Source: Sphingomonas sp. UBA978
GTDB lineage: Bacteria > Pseudomonadota > Alphaproteobacteria > Sphingomonadales > Sphingomonadaceae
DNA length: 64,000 nucleotides
NCBI RefSeq assembly: GCF_002292295.1
Contig: NZ_DBBS01000021.1
Coordinates: 62,001-126,000, forward strand
Direction: 5' to 3'
In this document: positions 35,101 through 42,744 of the stretch, piece after piece
Layout of the letters: every line of letters begins with the position of its first letter
Numbering within the stretch: position 1 is the stretch's first letter
Translations under genes and position numbers: made by a program
The notes under the pieces: model-generated
Seen by the model: the letters and a program-made list of their open reading frames with translations, nothing else
Told to the model about the DNA's origin: nothing
Databases searched by the model: none

Positions 35101-35237
35101 CTCGTGGCATTCGGGGGACAAACCGTCTGCGGCGCGACGGGCTGGCCGGCATCCTGGGCCACGGCAGGCGTTGCGAGCATCGCGGCGCCGACGAAGAGGG
35201 AGGTTGCCAGCAGCTGCCGGCGGTACGCGAGGGTCAT
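32184..35237 (-). CDS. Large TonB-dependent receptor (1017 aa)
   Basis: A 1017-residue outer-membrane receptor with a signal peptide (MTLAYRRQLLATSLFVGAAMLATPAVAQ). A linker with two Cys-Pro-Pro motifs (TVCPPNATSPDCPPAQ) precedes the TonB box region (ADIVVTGSRIASP), the plug (NVQEVLLQNPAFGTPGISRTNSSFATQGAGAATVNLRNLGEDRTLVLVNGRRFV) and a large barrel. It ends RYYAGVRIGL; a terminal Leu rather than aromatic residue is seen. Large receptors of this type in sphingomonads usually import carbohydrates or other complex organics rather than siderophores (family knowledge). No degradative genes adjoin it, so the ligand is unknown. Confidence 0.93.
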   Translation of the reverse strand: MTLAYRRQLLATSLFVGAAMLATPAVAQDAGQPVAPQTVCPPNATSPDCPPAQTTNDQAAGQSATGVTPAGDAATAIGADAGGADIVVTGSRIASPAAASASPLQVIGAEQIQQQGAINVQEVLLQNPAFGTPGISRTNSSFATQGAGAATVNLRNLGEDRTLVLVNGRRFVSGQPGSQAVDLNVIPTQFIERIDTLTGGASAVYGSDAVAGVVNFVYKTKFDGLQMDGQLGISERGDGFDRQVNILAGKNFADGRGNIMLFGGYSKEGTVFKKDRSTEAGSSAIDSSSLGLSTGRDEDLFTPRTLLSGFAPGGRIYAGDQTFSYNTGSLVNCTGANCGGFNRSDFRYLAVPVERYVAAGRANFEVSDAANLWLEGNYAKTKVQTVIEPFPLSSDLVAIASGGQVPIQTVVGGVTYRNPFVPDAIFNAATDTDGDGLRDIYFDRRLADFGNRTQSASRDLFRIAGGINGKFLEDRFSYEAYGIYGETKEKQNGNGQFNSANFVQALNSYRDPATGQIVCADPAARAAGCIPANIYGIGTLANTAAYLAAPTTLDTKVTQTVAGANVTGKLFSLFGADPIGINVGTEYRRETSSNVFDLLTQQGLNGNNALPSTYGKFDLWEGFGEAIVPIVQNRPFFHSLSLRGAVRVSDYSTVGTTFSYNYGGEWAPIEDIRFRVIKARSVRAPNINELFQAPQQDFPSGLQDPCVGVTATSTGTVSTNCRAAPGVNANIAANGAFVANQADLQGITSFAGGNPNLQEEKGDSFTAGVVINPRSIRGLRNLVVTVDYFNIRIKDAIVSTPLQFILNQCYANSIQSYCDLVTRRSAVVGPNSAGSLDEVNSGPSNSGGVKTSGIDTTVTWRQNLADWGLGGTLGLRGSYTHLISGYSIPLPDSDRDYFAGEIGAPRDKFTINGSFDIDGVGLTTTGTWISQSSLDDQLTGARPGSNPLYRVRPQFYLDSQLRFRTADNFEFYVGGDNLLNNKPPYLADIGASAGQDTDAGTYDALGRRYYAGVRIGL

Positions 35238-35665
35238 AATGATCGTCCTGTCACTAGCGCTTCAGAAGGGCAGCAAACCTGTCCTGAGCTACAGGGCGGG
35301 TAGCTCCGCAAAATCGCGCCGACGAGGGCAAAGTATCCGATATGTCGCGGATTTCGCCCTGGTGTTGCGTCTGTGTAACAGCGGCACGAGGAGAAATTAG
35401 GTCAGTATCGTTACATCGCCAGAATTCCGAAGGATGCGGCGAATGGAGGTCCTTCGTTCAGCTTTTCGCAAGGTTTCCAGTAGGCTGAATCGCACTGTCA
35501 GGCAGGGATCACATATTGCTGCGATCTGTGCCGGCTCGATCGACATTTTATTTCGACCAGTTACGCTGTCCTAACATGATTGGTCACAGCGCGCATTCTT
35601 TCGCGCCCGCAGCAAAGTTCGACCCTGACGCGGGACCCTTCGTCCCCCTCAAGCGTGTTAGCGCG
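35238..35665. other. 428-bp intergenic region between receptor and MscS gene
   Basis: Divergent spacer expected to hold promoters for the large receptor and the mechanosensitive channel. An AGGAC ribosome-like site precedes the receptor ATG. The stretch 35330-35580 reads as clearly less GC-rich than the neighbouring genes. Open frames crossing it are upstream extensions of the MscS frame without a domain. I find no clear Fur box or palindrome. Confidence 0.5.
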
Positions 35666-36772
35666 ATGCACATCCCCTATCTCGACATCGACCTGCCCGG
35701 ATGGGCGCAGCGGCTCGCCGGAGTCGCGATGTTCGTGCTGGTGCTGGCGCTGCTGCATCGGGTGCTGCTCGCCGGACTGCGACGACTGGCGAAGCGGACG
35801 ACGACCAAGACCGACGACATATTGATCGACCGGCTGGGGCGGCCGTCCTTCTGGCTGGTCGTGGTCATCGCGCTCGCCGCGTCGGGGCCGGGGCTGGACC
35901 TGCCGCGCTATTGGGAGACGATCTGGCAGCGCGTGCTCGGGCTGCTGACGCCCGGCGTGTTCGGCTGGATGCTGCTCGCCGCGCTGACCGTCTATCGCGA
36001 TATCAGCGAGGTGCGGTTCGATATCACCGCGTCCGACAATCTGCGCGCGCGGCGGCGGCGGACCAGGATCAGCATCCTGCACCGCATCGGCGTGTTCGTG
36101 CTGGTGATGCTGACGGTGATGATGATGCTGATGAGCATCCCGTCGGTGCGGACGATCGGGGTGACGCTGGCGGCGTCCGCCGGTGTCGCTGGCCTCGCGA
36201 TCGGTGCGGCCGCGCAGCCGGCGCTGAAGAACGTGATCGCCGGGATCCAGATGGCCTTCACCGAACCGATCCGGATCGACGACGTCGTCATCATCGACAA
36301 CGAATGGGGACGGATCGAGGATATCCGCCTGACCTATGTCGTGGTCCGCATCTGGGACGACCGGCGGCTGGTGGTGCCGGTGTCCAAATTCCTTGAGAAC
36401 AGCTTCCAGAACTGGACGCGCGAGACGAGCGCGCTGCTGGGATCGGTGTTCTGGTATCTCGATCCCGCCGCGGACGTGCCGCGGATCCGGGCGAAGCTGG
36501 AAGAGGTGGTGCGCGCCAACCCGCGCTGGGACCAGCGCTTCTTCAACCTGCAGGTCACCGATTCGAAGCCCGACGGGACGATGGAGGTGCGCGGACTGAT
36601 GACCGCCAAGGACGCCTCGACCGCGTTCGACCTGCGCTGCGACGTGCGCGAGGCGATCTATGCCTTCATCCGCGCCGAGATGCCCGAGGCGCTGCCCCGG
36701 GAGCGGTTCATGCGTGCGCCGGCTGGTCCTGCGGCTCCATCTCCAGCGGACCGGCCATCAGCGTTTCGGTGA
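35666..36772 (+). CDS. Mechanosensitive ion channel family protein (MscS-like)
   Basis: A 368-residue inner-membrane channel. N-terminal helices (RLAGVAMFVLVLALLHRVLLAG, PSFWLVVVIALAASG, GVFGWMLLAALTVY) precede the pore helix TLAASAGVAGLAIGAAAQPALKNVIAGIQMAFTEPIRIDDVVII, which is diagnostic for MscS. The cytoplasmic beta domain follows (WGRIEDIRLTYVVVRIWDDRRLVVPVSKFL). It opens on membrane tension during hypo-osmotic shock. The ATG at 35666 fits the usual N-terminus. Its 3' end overlaps the convergent otsA gene by 65 bases. The position beside trehalose genes suggests a shared osmotic-stress theme. Confidence 0.9.
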   Translation: MHIPYLDIDLPGWAQRLAGVAMFVLVLALLHRVLLAGLRRLAKRTTTKTDDILIDRLGRPSFWLVVVIALAASGPGLDLPRYWETIWQRVLGLLTPGVFGWMLLAALTVYRDISEVRFDITASDNLRARRRRTRISILHRIGVFVLVMLTVMMMLMSIPSVRTIGVTLAASAGVAGLAIGAAAQPALKNVIAGIQMAFTEPIRIDDVVIIDNEWGRIEDIRLTYVVVRIWDDRRLVVPVSKFLENSFQNWTRETSALLGSVFWYLDPAADVPRIRAKLEEVVRANPRWDQRFFNLQVTDSKPDGTMEVRGLMTAKDASTAFDLRCDVREAIYAFIRAEMPEALPRERFMRAPAGPAAPSPADRPSAFR

Positions 36773-38117
36773 AGGTCTTGCGCCACCAGCCGATATCCTC
36801 GCGCAGGATGGTGTCCATCATCTTCTGCCAGCGCTCGATCCGCTCCTCGCGCGGCATGCGCAGCGCGAGCATGATCGCGTCGGACATCTCCTCCGCCGAA
36901 TAGGGGTTGATGAGCACCGCGTCGGTCAGCTGGCAGGCGGCGCCGGCGAAGCGCGACAGGATGAGAACGCCGGGGTCCTCCGGATTCTGCGCGGCGACAT
37001 ATTCCTTGGCGACGAGGTTCATACCGTCGCGCAGCGGGGTGACGAGGCCGATCTTGGCGGCGCGGTAGATGCCGGCGAGCACGTCGCGCGGATAGCCCTG
37101 GTTGACGTAGCGGATCGGCACCCAGTCGATATCGGCATAGGCGCCGTTGATCCGGCCGGCGAGCCCTTCGAGATTGCTGCGGATCTTCTGGTAGCTGCCG
37201 ACGGTCGCGCGGCTCGGCGGTGCGATCTGGAGGAGGGTGACCTCCTTGCGCTCCTCGGGATGCTCGACGAGGAAGCGTTCGTAGCCGAGGAACCGCTCCT
37301 CGAGCCCCTTCGAATAGTCGAGCCGGTCGACGCCGACGATCATGTCGCGGCCAACCGCGGCGTCGCGCATCTGACGGAAGGCGAGGCGGCCGCGCGTGCT
37401 GGTGGCGAGGTCGGCGAATTCCTTCGCATCGATGCCGATCGGGCAGGCCATGACCTTGACCCGGCGATCGTCGAGGACGAGCTCGCCGTCCTCCATATGC
37501 GCGCCGAGTTCGTGCGTCGCATAGTCGCAGAAGGACTGGAGCCATTCGTCGGTGTGGAAGCCGATGACGTCATAGGCGAACAGGCTGCGCACCAGCGCCT
37601 GCGCCTCGGGCAGGATCGCGAGCAGGCGGCGCGGTGGCCAGGGGATGTGGAGGAAGAAGCCGAGACGGTTGTTGGCGCCGCGCTTGCGCAGCTCCTCGCC
37701 GAGCGGGAACAGGTGGTAATCCTGAATCCAGACTGCGTCGTCCTCCTCGATCAGCGGCTGGACGGTGTCGGCGAAGCGTTCGTTGACACGCTGGTAGCCG
37801 CCGGCGAATTCGCGTTCGTATTCCGCCAGATCGACGCGGTAATGGAACAGCGGCCACAAGGTCCGGTTGGCGTAGCCGTTGTAATATTCCTCGATATCCT
37901 GCTCTTCGAGGTCGACGGTCGCGGTGGTGACGCCCTCGTTGCGCTGGAAGGTGATCTGGCCGGTATATTCGTCGGTCTGCTCGCCTGACCAGCCGAACCA
38001 CATGCCCTTGTATTCGCGCAGCGCCGAGGCGAGCGCGACCGCCAGCCCCCCTTGCGCGCCGGACTTGGAGCCCGACGGGGCGGAGACGCGGTTGGATATG
38101 ATGATGAGACGGCTCAG
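36708..38117 (-). CDS. otsA: Trehalose-6-phosphate synthase (probable CTG start)
   Basis: OtsA makes trehalose-6-phosphate from UDP-glucose and glucose-6-phosphate. The frame extends 38 codons upstream of the first ATG (38003), and this extension encodes the essential N-terminus SRLIIISNRVSAPSGSKSGA then QGGLAVALASAL, with Arg10 of the NRVS motif. No ATG, GTG or TTG is available there. The CTG at 38115-38117 overlaps the GH15 stop as CTGA, like the ATGA links of neighbouring genes, and gives 469 residues, the normal length. WFGWSGEQ, WIQDYHLFPLG, GVDRLDYSKGL and LRDGMNLVAKEY are present. It is last in the otsB-GH15-otsA operon. Confidence 0.93.
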   Translation of the reverse strand: MSRLIIISNRVSAPSGSKSGAQGGLAVALASALREYKGMWFGWSGEQTDEYTGQITFQRNEGVTTATVDLEEQDIEEYYNGYANRTLWPLFHYRVDLAEYEREFAGGYQRVNERFADTVQPLIEEDDAVWIQDYHLFPLGEELRKRGANNRLGFFLHIPWPPRRLLAILPEAQALVRSLFAYDVIGFHTDEWLQSFCDYATHELGAHMEDGELVLDDRRVKVMACPIGIDAKEFADLATSTRGRLAFRQMRDAAVGRDMIVGVDRLDYSKGLEERFLGYERFLVEHPEERKEVTLLQIAPPSRATVGSYQKIRSNLEGLAGRINGAYADIDWVPIRYVNQGYPRDVLAGIYRAAKIGLVTPLRDGMNLVAKEYVAAQNPEDPGVLILSRFAGAACQLTDAVLINPYSAEEMSDAIMLALRMPREERIERWQKMMDTILREDIGWWRKTFTETLMAGPLEMEPQDQPAHA

Positions 38118-39925
38118 CGGATCGAACTCCAGGGTTTGGACAGCAGGGCGGCACAGTTAATCATGCCGACCAGCGAATAGGTCTGGGGATAATTGCCCCA
38201 CAGCTCGCCCGATGTCGGGTCGATATCTTCGGAAAGAAGGCCCGCTGCGGTACGGCGTGCCAGCATCTCGTCGAACAGCGCACGCGCATCGGCCTCGCGG
38301 CCGGTGAAGTGCAGCGCCTCGATCAGCCAGAAGGTGCAGACGTTGAACGCAGTTTCGGGCAGGCCGAAATCGTCCTCGGTATCGTAGCGCAGCATGTGGC
38401 TGCCGCGGCGCAAGCCCTTTTCCACCGCCTCCAGCGTGCCGATGAAGCGCGGATCGCCGGGTTCGAAGAAGCGCAGGTCGAGCAGCTGGATCAGGCTGGC
38501 GTCGAGGTCGTCGCCGGAGAAGGTCGCCGACATGCGATTGGTGTCGGGACGCCAGGCGCTGGCCTCGATATGCTTGCGGATCGTGTCGGCACGCGCTTGC
38601 CAGAAATCGCGGCGGTCGGGCAGGTCGAGGACGTGTGCGGCATTGGCGAGCCGGTCGCACGCCGCCCAGCACATCGCGCTCGAATAGGTGTGGACGCTCT
38701 GCCGGGTGCGCAATTCCCACAGGCCGGCATCGGGCTGGTCGTGGAACTGCCAGGCGCGTTCGCCGACATGCTCCAGCCGCTGGAAATCCTCGATACCGGA
38801 CTGGCGGAACAGGCGCTGGTCGAAGAAGGCGTGGACGCTGCACAGCACGATCTGCCCATAGGCGTCGTGCTGGATCTGCTCATACGCCTGATTGCCGACG
38901 CGGACCGGGCCCATGCCGCGATAGCCGGGCAGGGCGGGGGCGAAGCGCTCCTCCAGCGTCGCCTCGCCGAGGACGCCGTAGAGCGGCTGGATATGGCCGC
39001 CCGCCGCGCTGTCGACGATGTTGCGCAGATAGCCGAGATAGCCCTCCAGCACGTCGAGCGCGCCGAGCCGGTTGAGCGCCTGCACGGTGTAATAAGCGTC
39101 GCGGACCCAGCAATAGCGATAGTCCCAGTTGCGCTCAGACCCGGCATGTTCGGGGATCGAGGTGGTGAGCGCGGCGACGATCGCGCCCGTCTCCTCATGC
39201 TGGCACAGTTTCAGCGTGATCGCCGAGCGGATGACGACATCCTGCCATTCGAGCGGAATGGCGAGGCCGCGCACCCATTCCTGCCACTCGCTGATCGTCT
39301 GGGCGAGCATCGCGTCGAGCGTTTCGGCAAGGTCGCCGCTGAAGCTTTCATCCGGACCGAGGAAGAAGTGGAGCGGGCGTTCGAGGCGGAAGGTGCGCTC
39401 TTCCTGCACCATGCCGATCGGCGCGGTGGTGGTGAGGCGCAGCTGCATCGAATCGAGCAGGATGCGCAGATGGTTCGATCCGCCGATCTGTTCGCGGCAG
39501 GTGCCGCCCCAGCCGCAGGTGGTGCGCAGCTGCATCGTGACGCGCGGGCTGCCGCGCAGCGGGCGGACGATGCGGGCGAAGGCGACCGGGCGATAGGTGC
39601 GGCCGGAGCGGACGAAGCGCGGGCAGAAGTCGATGACCTCCAGCGCGTTGCCGGCATCGTCGGTGTGGACGCTGACCAGGATCGGGGTGTTGCGGATGTA
39701 ATGCTGTTCGACGCTGACCGAATGTTCGATCGCGATGCCCCAATAGCCGCTGTCGGGCTCGGCGCCGCCGATCAGCGCCGAGAATAGCGGATCGCCGTCG
39801 ACGCGGGGGACGCAGGCCCAGACGAAGCGGCCGGCGCGATCGACCAGCGCGCTGACCTGGCAATTGCCGATCGGCCAGAGGTCGACGCTGGTCGTAGGGG
39901 GCGTGCTGGTCGGCGCGGCGGTCAT
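38114..39925 (-). CDS. Glycoside hydrolase family 15 protein (glucoamylase-like)
   Basis: A 603-residue cytoplasmic enzyme. The N-terminal super-sandwich domain begins DLWPIGNCQVSALVDRAGRFVWACVPRVDG, and the (alpha/alpha)6 barrel contains ERNWDYRYCWVRDAYYTVQALNRLG, typical of bacterial GH15 proteins. The C-terminal segment has DDFGLPETAFNVCTFWLIEAL and ends near GELWGNYPQTYSLVGMI. GH15 members hydrolyse glucans or trehalose; several bacterial homologues between otsA and otsB are thought to be trehalases (family knowledge). ATG at 39923-39925 overlaps the otsB stop by 4 bases, and its stop overlaps the otsA start. Confidence 0.92.
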   Translation of the reverse strand: MTAAPTSTPPTTSVDLWPIGNCQVSALVDRAGRFVWACVPRVDGDPLFSALIGGAEPDSGYWGIAIEHSVSVEQHYIRNTPILVSVHTDDAGNALEVIDFCPRFVRSGRTYRPVAFARIVRPLRGSPRVTMQLRTTCGWGGTCREQIGGSNHLRILLDSMQLRLTTTAPIGMVQEERTFRLERPLHFFLGPDESFSGDLAETLDAMLAQTISEWQEWVRGLAIPLEWQDVVIRSAITLKLCQHEETGAIVAALTTSIPEHAGSERNWDYRYCWVRDAYYTVQALNRLGALDVLEGYLGYLRNIVDSAAGGHIQPLYGVLGEATLEERFAPALPGYRGMGPVRVGNQAYEQIQHDAYGQIVLCSVHAFFDQRLFRQSGIEDFQRLEHVGERAWQFHDQPDAGLWELRTRQSVHTYSSAMCWAACDRLANAAHVLDLPDRRDFWQARADTIRKHIEASAWRPDTNRMSATFSGDDLDASLIQLLDLRFFEPGDPRFIGTLEAVEKGLRRGSHMLRYDTEDDFGLPETAFNVCTFWLIEALHFTGREADARALFDEMLARRTAAGLLSEDIDPTSGELWGNYPQTYSLVGMINCAALLSKPWSSIR

Positions 39926-40668
39926 CGGGCGAGGCTTTCGGTTGCGGCGGCGAGCCAGGAGAGGGTCTGCGGCACGCCGTCGAGGCGCCAGGCGGCGGCG
40001 GTGGCGCGCGGAGCGCCGATCAGGATGCCGGCGCCGCCGAGGGCACGCGCGGCGACCATGGCGGGCTCGTCGGTGTCGTCGTCGCCGAGGAAGACGGGCG
40101 TGCGGCCGGCGAAGACCGGCGCGCGCATCAGCGTGTGGAGCGCGGTGCCCTTGTCGGCGCCGGGAACACGCACCTCGATCATCATCTTGCCCGTCTGCAG
40201 GTGCAGGCCGGCGTCGGCGGCAAGGCCGCGGGCGAGGTCGGTCGCGGCCGTCTCCGCTGCAGGCGCGGCACGATAATGGAGTGCGGCCCCGAGCGGCTTC
40301 TCCTCGACCAGCACGCCGTTTGTTGCGGTTGCGAAGGTTTTCATCCGATCGACTATACGGTCGAGGGCGGCGGGACGTTCCGCACGGTCGTGCCGCCCGT
40401 CGGGCCAGGCGACCTCCAGCCCGTGGCTGCCGGAGATGGCGAAATGCGGATCGCCGAACAGCGCGCGGATGCCCGCGACCGGCCTGCCGGAGATGATCGC
40501 GACCCGCCCGTCGAGCGCGGCGCTGAGCCGGTCGATCAGCGCGGCGAGATGCGCATCCACGGCGACGGCGTCGGGATGATCCTGCAGTTCGACGAGGGTG
40601 CCGTCGAAATCGAGGAACAGCGCGGCATTGCGCAGCAGGTCGGCAGGGGGCGGGGGAAGGTGCGTCAC
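39922..40668 (-). CDS. otsB: Trehalose-6-phosphate phosphatase
   Basis: A HAD-superfamily phosphatase that dephosphorylates trehalose-6-phosphate. HAD motif I is FLDFDGTLVE (nucleophile Asp), motif II is in VAIISGRPV, and motif IV is FLGDDDTDE. The internal HGLE segment (SGSHGLEVAWPDG) is conserved in OtsB. From the GTG at 40666-40668 (VTHLPPPPADLL) the product is 248 residues, the usual size; a TTG at 40704 in frame would add 12 residues. It is the first gene of the operon. A phosphatase, a GH15 hydrolase and the synthase together can make and possibly break down trehalose. Confidence 0.92.
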   Translation of the reverse strand: MTHLPPPPADLLRNAALFLDFDGTLVELQDHPDAVAVDAHLAALIDRLSAALDGRVAIISGRPVAGIRALFGDPHFAISGSHGLEVAWPDGRHDRAERPAALDRIVDRMKTFATATNGVLVEEKPLGAALHYRAAPAAETAATDLARGLAADAGLHLQTGKMMIEVRVPGADKGTALHTLMRAPVFAGRTPVFLGDDDTDEPAMVAARALGGAGILIGAPRATAAAWRLDGVPQTLSWLAAATESLAR

Positions 40669-40704
40669 CCAGCCGCGTGTCGGGGATCGGGCGGGGAGGG
40701 TCAA

Positions 40705-40969
40705 GCGGGTGTCTGCGCCGGTCGGTTTCGGTGGTCGGAGGGCGTTCGACCGAGAGGCGGTGGGAGGTCCATAGATGCGCGCTCAAGCGCGCAATACAGG
40801 TCACCACAAGTCGCGATCATCTGTCGCGTTACTCCGCTTCCGGATGGCAATGCGGGAAAGAGCCATCGGGAACAGGTTTCGGGAGGGATACCTTTGACCA
40901 CCACCGGCGCGGTCGAGCGGGATCGCCGTCTCGTTACGCGTTCCTCTGTGGGAAGGTTTGAAATCGACC
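40705..40969. other. Intergenic region before the trehalose operon
   Basis: About 265-300 bases upstream of otsB and downstream of the VOC gene. It should contain the otsB promoter. Frames across it are short and lack domain character. I see no strong palindrome or repeat. Confidence 0.4.
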
Positions 40970-41335
40970 CTATTCCATGATCCGACCAATTCGAACGAGA
41001 AGGCCGCTGGGATCGTTGACGGCAAACTCATACGTGCCCCAAGGCTTGGCGTGTGGGGCACCGTCTTCGATTATCAGCTCCCGAACGGCATCCGCCATCG
41101 CGTCCACATCTTCGACATACAGATACAGGCCAAAGGGATTGTCGTCGATATTCTTCGGCCATCCCGCCGCATAGGTCAGATGGAGGTGCCAGCCGCGTCC
41201 GTCTTCGAGGATCCGATAATGACCATAGTCACTGACGACCGTAAATTTCAGACGCCGGTAGAACGCCTCGCTCGCGTCGAGATTGCTGCTTGGTATGATC
41301 GCAACGGCACGATGTTCCATCTCTCGGCGCTCCAT
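40970..41335 (-). CDS. VOC family protein (glyoxalase/bleomycin resistance-like)
   Basis: A 121-residue single VOC domain: VAIIPSSNLDASEAFYRRLKFTVVSDYGHYRILEDGRGWHLHLTYA, then GLYLYVEDVDAMADAVRELI and WGTYEFAVNDPSGLLVRIGRIME. The size and the final FAVNDPSGLLVRIG fit bleomycin-resistance-type binding proteins, which are small dimers that sequester or transform ligands. The ligand is unknown. A second in-frame ATG at 41318-41320 has a GGAG site 9 bases upstream and may be the true start. It is divergent from a TetR gene, with an inverted repeat between, suggesting local regulation. The DNA here reads as less GC-rich than neighbours. Confidence 0.82.
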   Translation of the reverse strand: MERREMEHRAVAIIPSSNLDASEAFYRRLKFTVVSDYGHYRILEDGRGWHLHLTYAAGWPKNIDDNPFGLYLYVEDVDAMADAVRELIIEDGAPHAKPWGTYEFAVNDPSGLLVRIGRIME

Positions 41336-41406
41336 GAATGATGATCGGAGCGATGACGGTCGGGATCAGCCTTGGCGAGTGTAAAAACCCCCTTCGAAGG
41401 CCGAAG

Positions 41407-41430
41407 CGGACTATCGCCCCCAATAGTCCG
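41407..41430. promoter_or_regulatory. Inverted repeat between VOC and TetR genes
   Basis: CGGACTAT (41407-41414) and ATAGTCCG (41423-41430) are perfect 8-base arms around an 8-base spacer, midway in the 125-bp divergent promoter. It is the natural candidate operator for the adjacent TetR protein. Confidence 0.6.
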
Positions 41431-41460
41431 GTGCCCCAATGCTTCCTAGGTGATCCTCGC

Positions 41461-42018
41461 ATGGTAGATCGGGCTATGGCAGAATCCGCTTCCTGGAATG
41501 CACGGCAGCTTTCGAGCACCGAGATCACCATCGTCGAAGCGTTCCGCACTTTGGCGATCGAACGGCGATATGGCGCAATTCGTGTGATCGACATCATCGA
41601 CCGTGCCGGCGTCGCCAAATCCACGTTCTACGAGCATTTCCAAGGAAAGGACGATGTTCTTCTGACAGCGCTGCGGCCGATCCTGCTGGCGCTTGCTACC
41701 GCTGCGTCGGGACGGGCAGCACGGTCCTACGTCCGGCCCACCATCGAACATCTCTGGGAGCTGCGTTCATTTGCTAGGTCGATCCTGGAATCGCCCGCCG
41801 CTTCGGTCCTGCAGCGCCGTTTGGCCAATGCCGTCGCAATGCACGGCGGGAGGCAGATTGACGCCGAAGGCGTTCCCCCTTTCGCGGTCGGTATAGCCGC
41901 GGCCCAATTGGCGATGCTGCGATGCTGGTTGGCAGGCCACGTCGCCGTGACAGTCGATGCGATGACCGACCAATTGATCGCTTGCTCGCGGCTCAACGAT
42001 GGTGCTTGGCCGTCATGA
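41461..42018 (+). CDS. TetR/AcrR family transcriptional regulator
   Basis: A 185-residue regulator with a TetR DNA-binding domain: TEITIVEAFRTLAIERRYGAIRVIDIIDRAGVAKSTFYEHFQGKDDVLLTAL. The C-terminal ligand domain is short. The start MVDRAMAESASWN at 41461 is used; MAESASW at 41476 is possible. It likely represses the divergent VOC gene and itself through the inverted repeat at 41407-41430 (inference). The less GC-rich composition shared by the pair suggests later acquisition. Confidence 0.86.
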   Translation: MVDRAMAESASWNARQLSSTEITIVEAFRTLAIERRYGAIRVIDIIDRAGVAKSTFYEHFQGKDDVLLTALRPILLALATAASGRAARSYVRPTIEHLWELRSFARSILESPAASVLQRRLANAVAMHGGRQIDAEGVPPFAVGIAAAQLAMLRCWLAGHVAVTVDAMTDQLIACSRLNDGAWPS

Positions 42019-42195
42019 CAGTGTCAGCCGAAGCAAATTACACCTTTTCTCTTTTCGCCATCCTTCTCGGAAAGGGCGGCAGTGCTGCGCGATGTCGGCT
42101 ATCGCTGACTGCCTCCTGAAGCGGACGATCCACTAGCCATCCTTGACAGTCGTTTGGCACGCAGGGGCATCGGGGACTCCTGCCGGGCGGCAGAG

Positions 42196-42732
42196 CTAGG
42201 CCCGGCGCCAAGCTCCTGATTCCAGCCCGTCCAGCGTCCAGTCGCCGATGCGCCAGCGGATGAGGCGTAGCGTCGGGTGGCCGACCGCGGCGGTCATGCG
42301 ACGGACCTGGCGGTTGCGGCCTTCGGTGATGGTGAGGCGCAGCCAGGTGTCCGGGATGGACTGGCGGACGCGGATGGGGGGTGTTCTGGGCCAGATGGCC
42401 GGTGGATCGATGCGGGCCGCCTCGGCGGGGCGGGTCGGGCCGTCGTTCAGGGTGACGCCGCGGCGCAGGTGGTCGAGCGCGGCGTCGTCGGGCACGCCTT
42501 CGACCTGGACCCAATAGGTCTTGGGCAGCTTGAATTTCGGGTCGGCGATGCGCGCCTGAAGGCGGCCGTCGTCGGTCAGCAGCAGCATGCCCTCGCTGTC
42601 GCGGTCGAGGCGGCCGGCCGGATAGACGCCGGGCACATCGATATGGTCCGACAGCGTCGCGCGGGTGGTCGGGCTGCCGCGGTCGGTGAACTGGCTGAGG
42701 ACGTCGTAGGGCTTGTTGAACAGGATGAGCAT
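42196..42732 (-). CDS. rluE: 23S rRNA pseudouridine synthase, RluE-like
   Basis: A 178-residue RsuA/RluE-type pseudouridine synthase without an S4 domain: [19 protein letters not shown], the catalytic-Asp motif [15 protein letters not shown], and the C-terminal [37 protein letters not shown]. RluE modifies U2457 of 23S rRNA in E. coli; target equivalence is by family. It begins 12 bases after the end of the nucleotidyltransferase gene and may be the last cistron of that operon. Confidence 0.9.
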   Translation of the reverse strand: MLILFNKPYDVLSQFTDRGSPTTRATLSDHIDVPGVYPAGRLDRDSEGMLLLTDDGRLQARIADPKFKLPKTYWVQVEGVPDDAALDHLRRGVTLNDGPTRPAEAARIDPPAIWPRTPPIRVRQSIPDTWLRLTITEGRNRQVRRMTAAVGHPTLRLIRWRIGDWTLDGLESGAWRRA

Positions 42733-42744
42733 GTGCCGCCGCGG

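Noticed and set aside
35516..35665. N-terminal extension of the MscS-like channel
   Set aside because: The additional 50 residues are not hydrophobic, have no conserved features and lie in the promoter region; MHIPYLDIDLPG at 35666 is the natural start.
42019..42195. Possible tRNA or small RNA downstream of the TetR gene
   Set aside because: I could not find acceptor and anticodon stem pairing or a TTCGA-type loop; nothing beyond ordinary intergenic sequence was seen.
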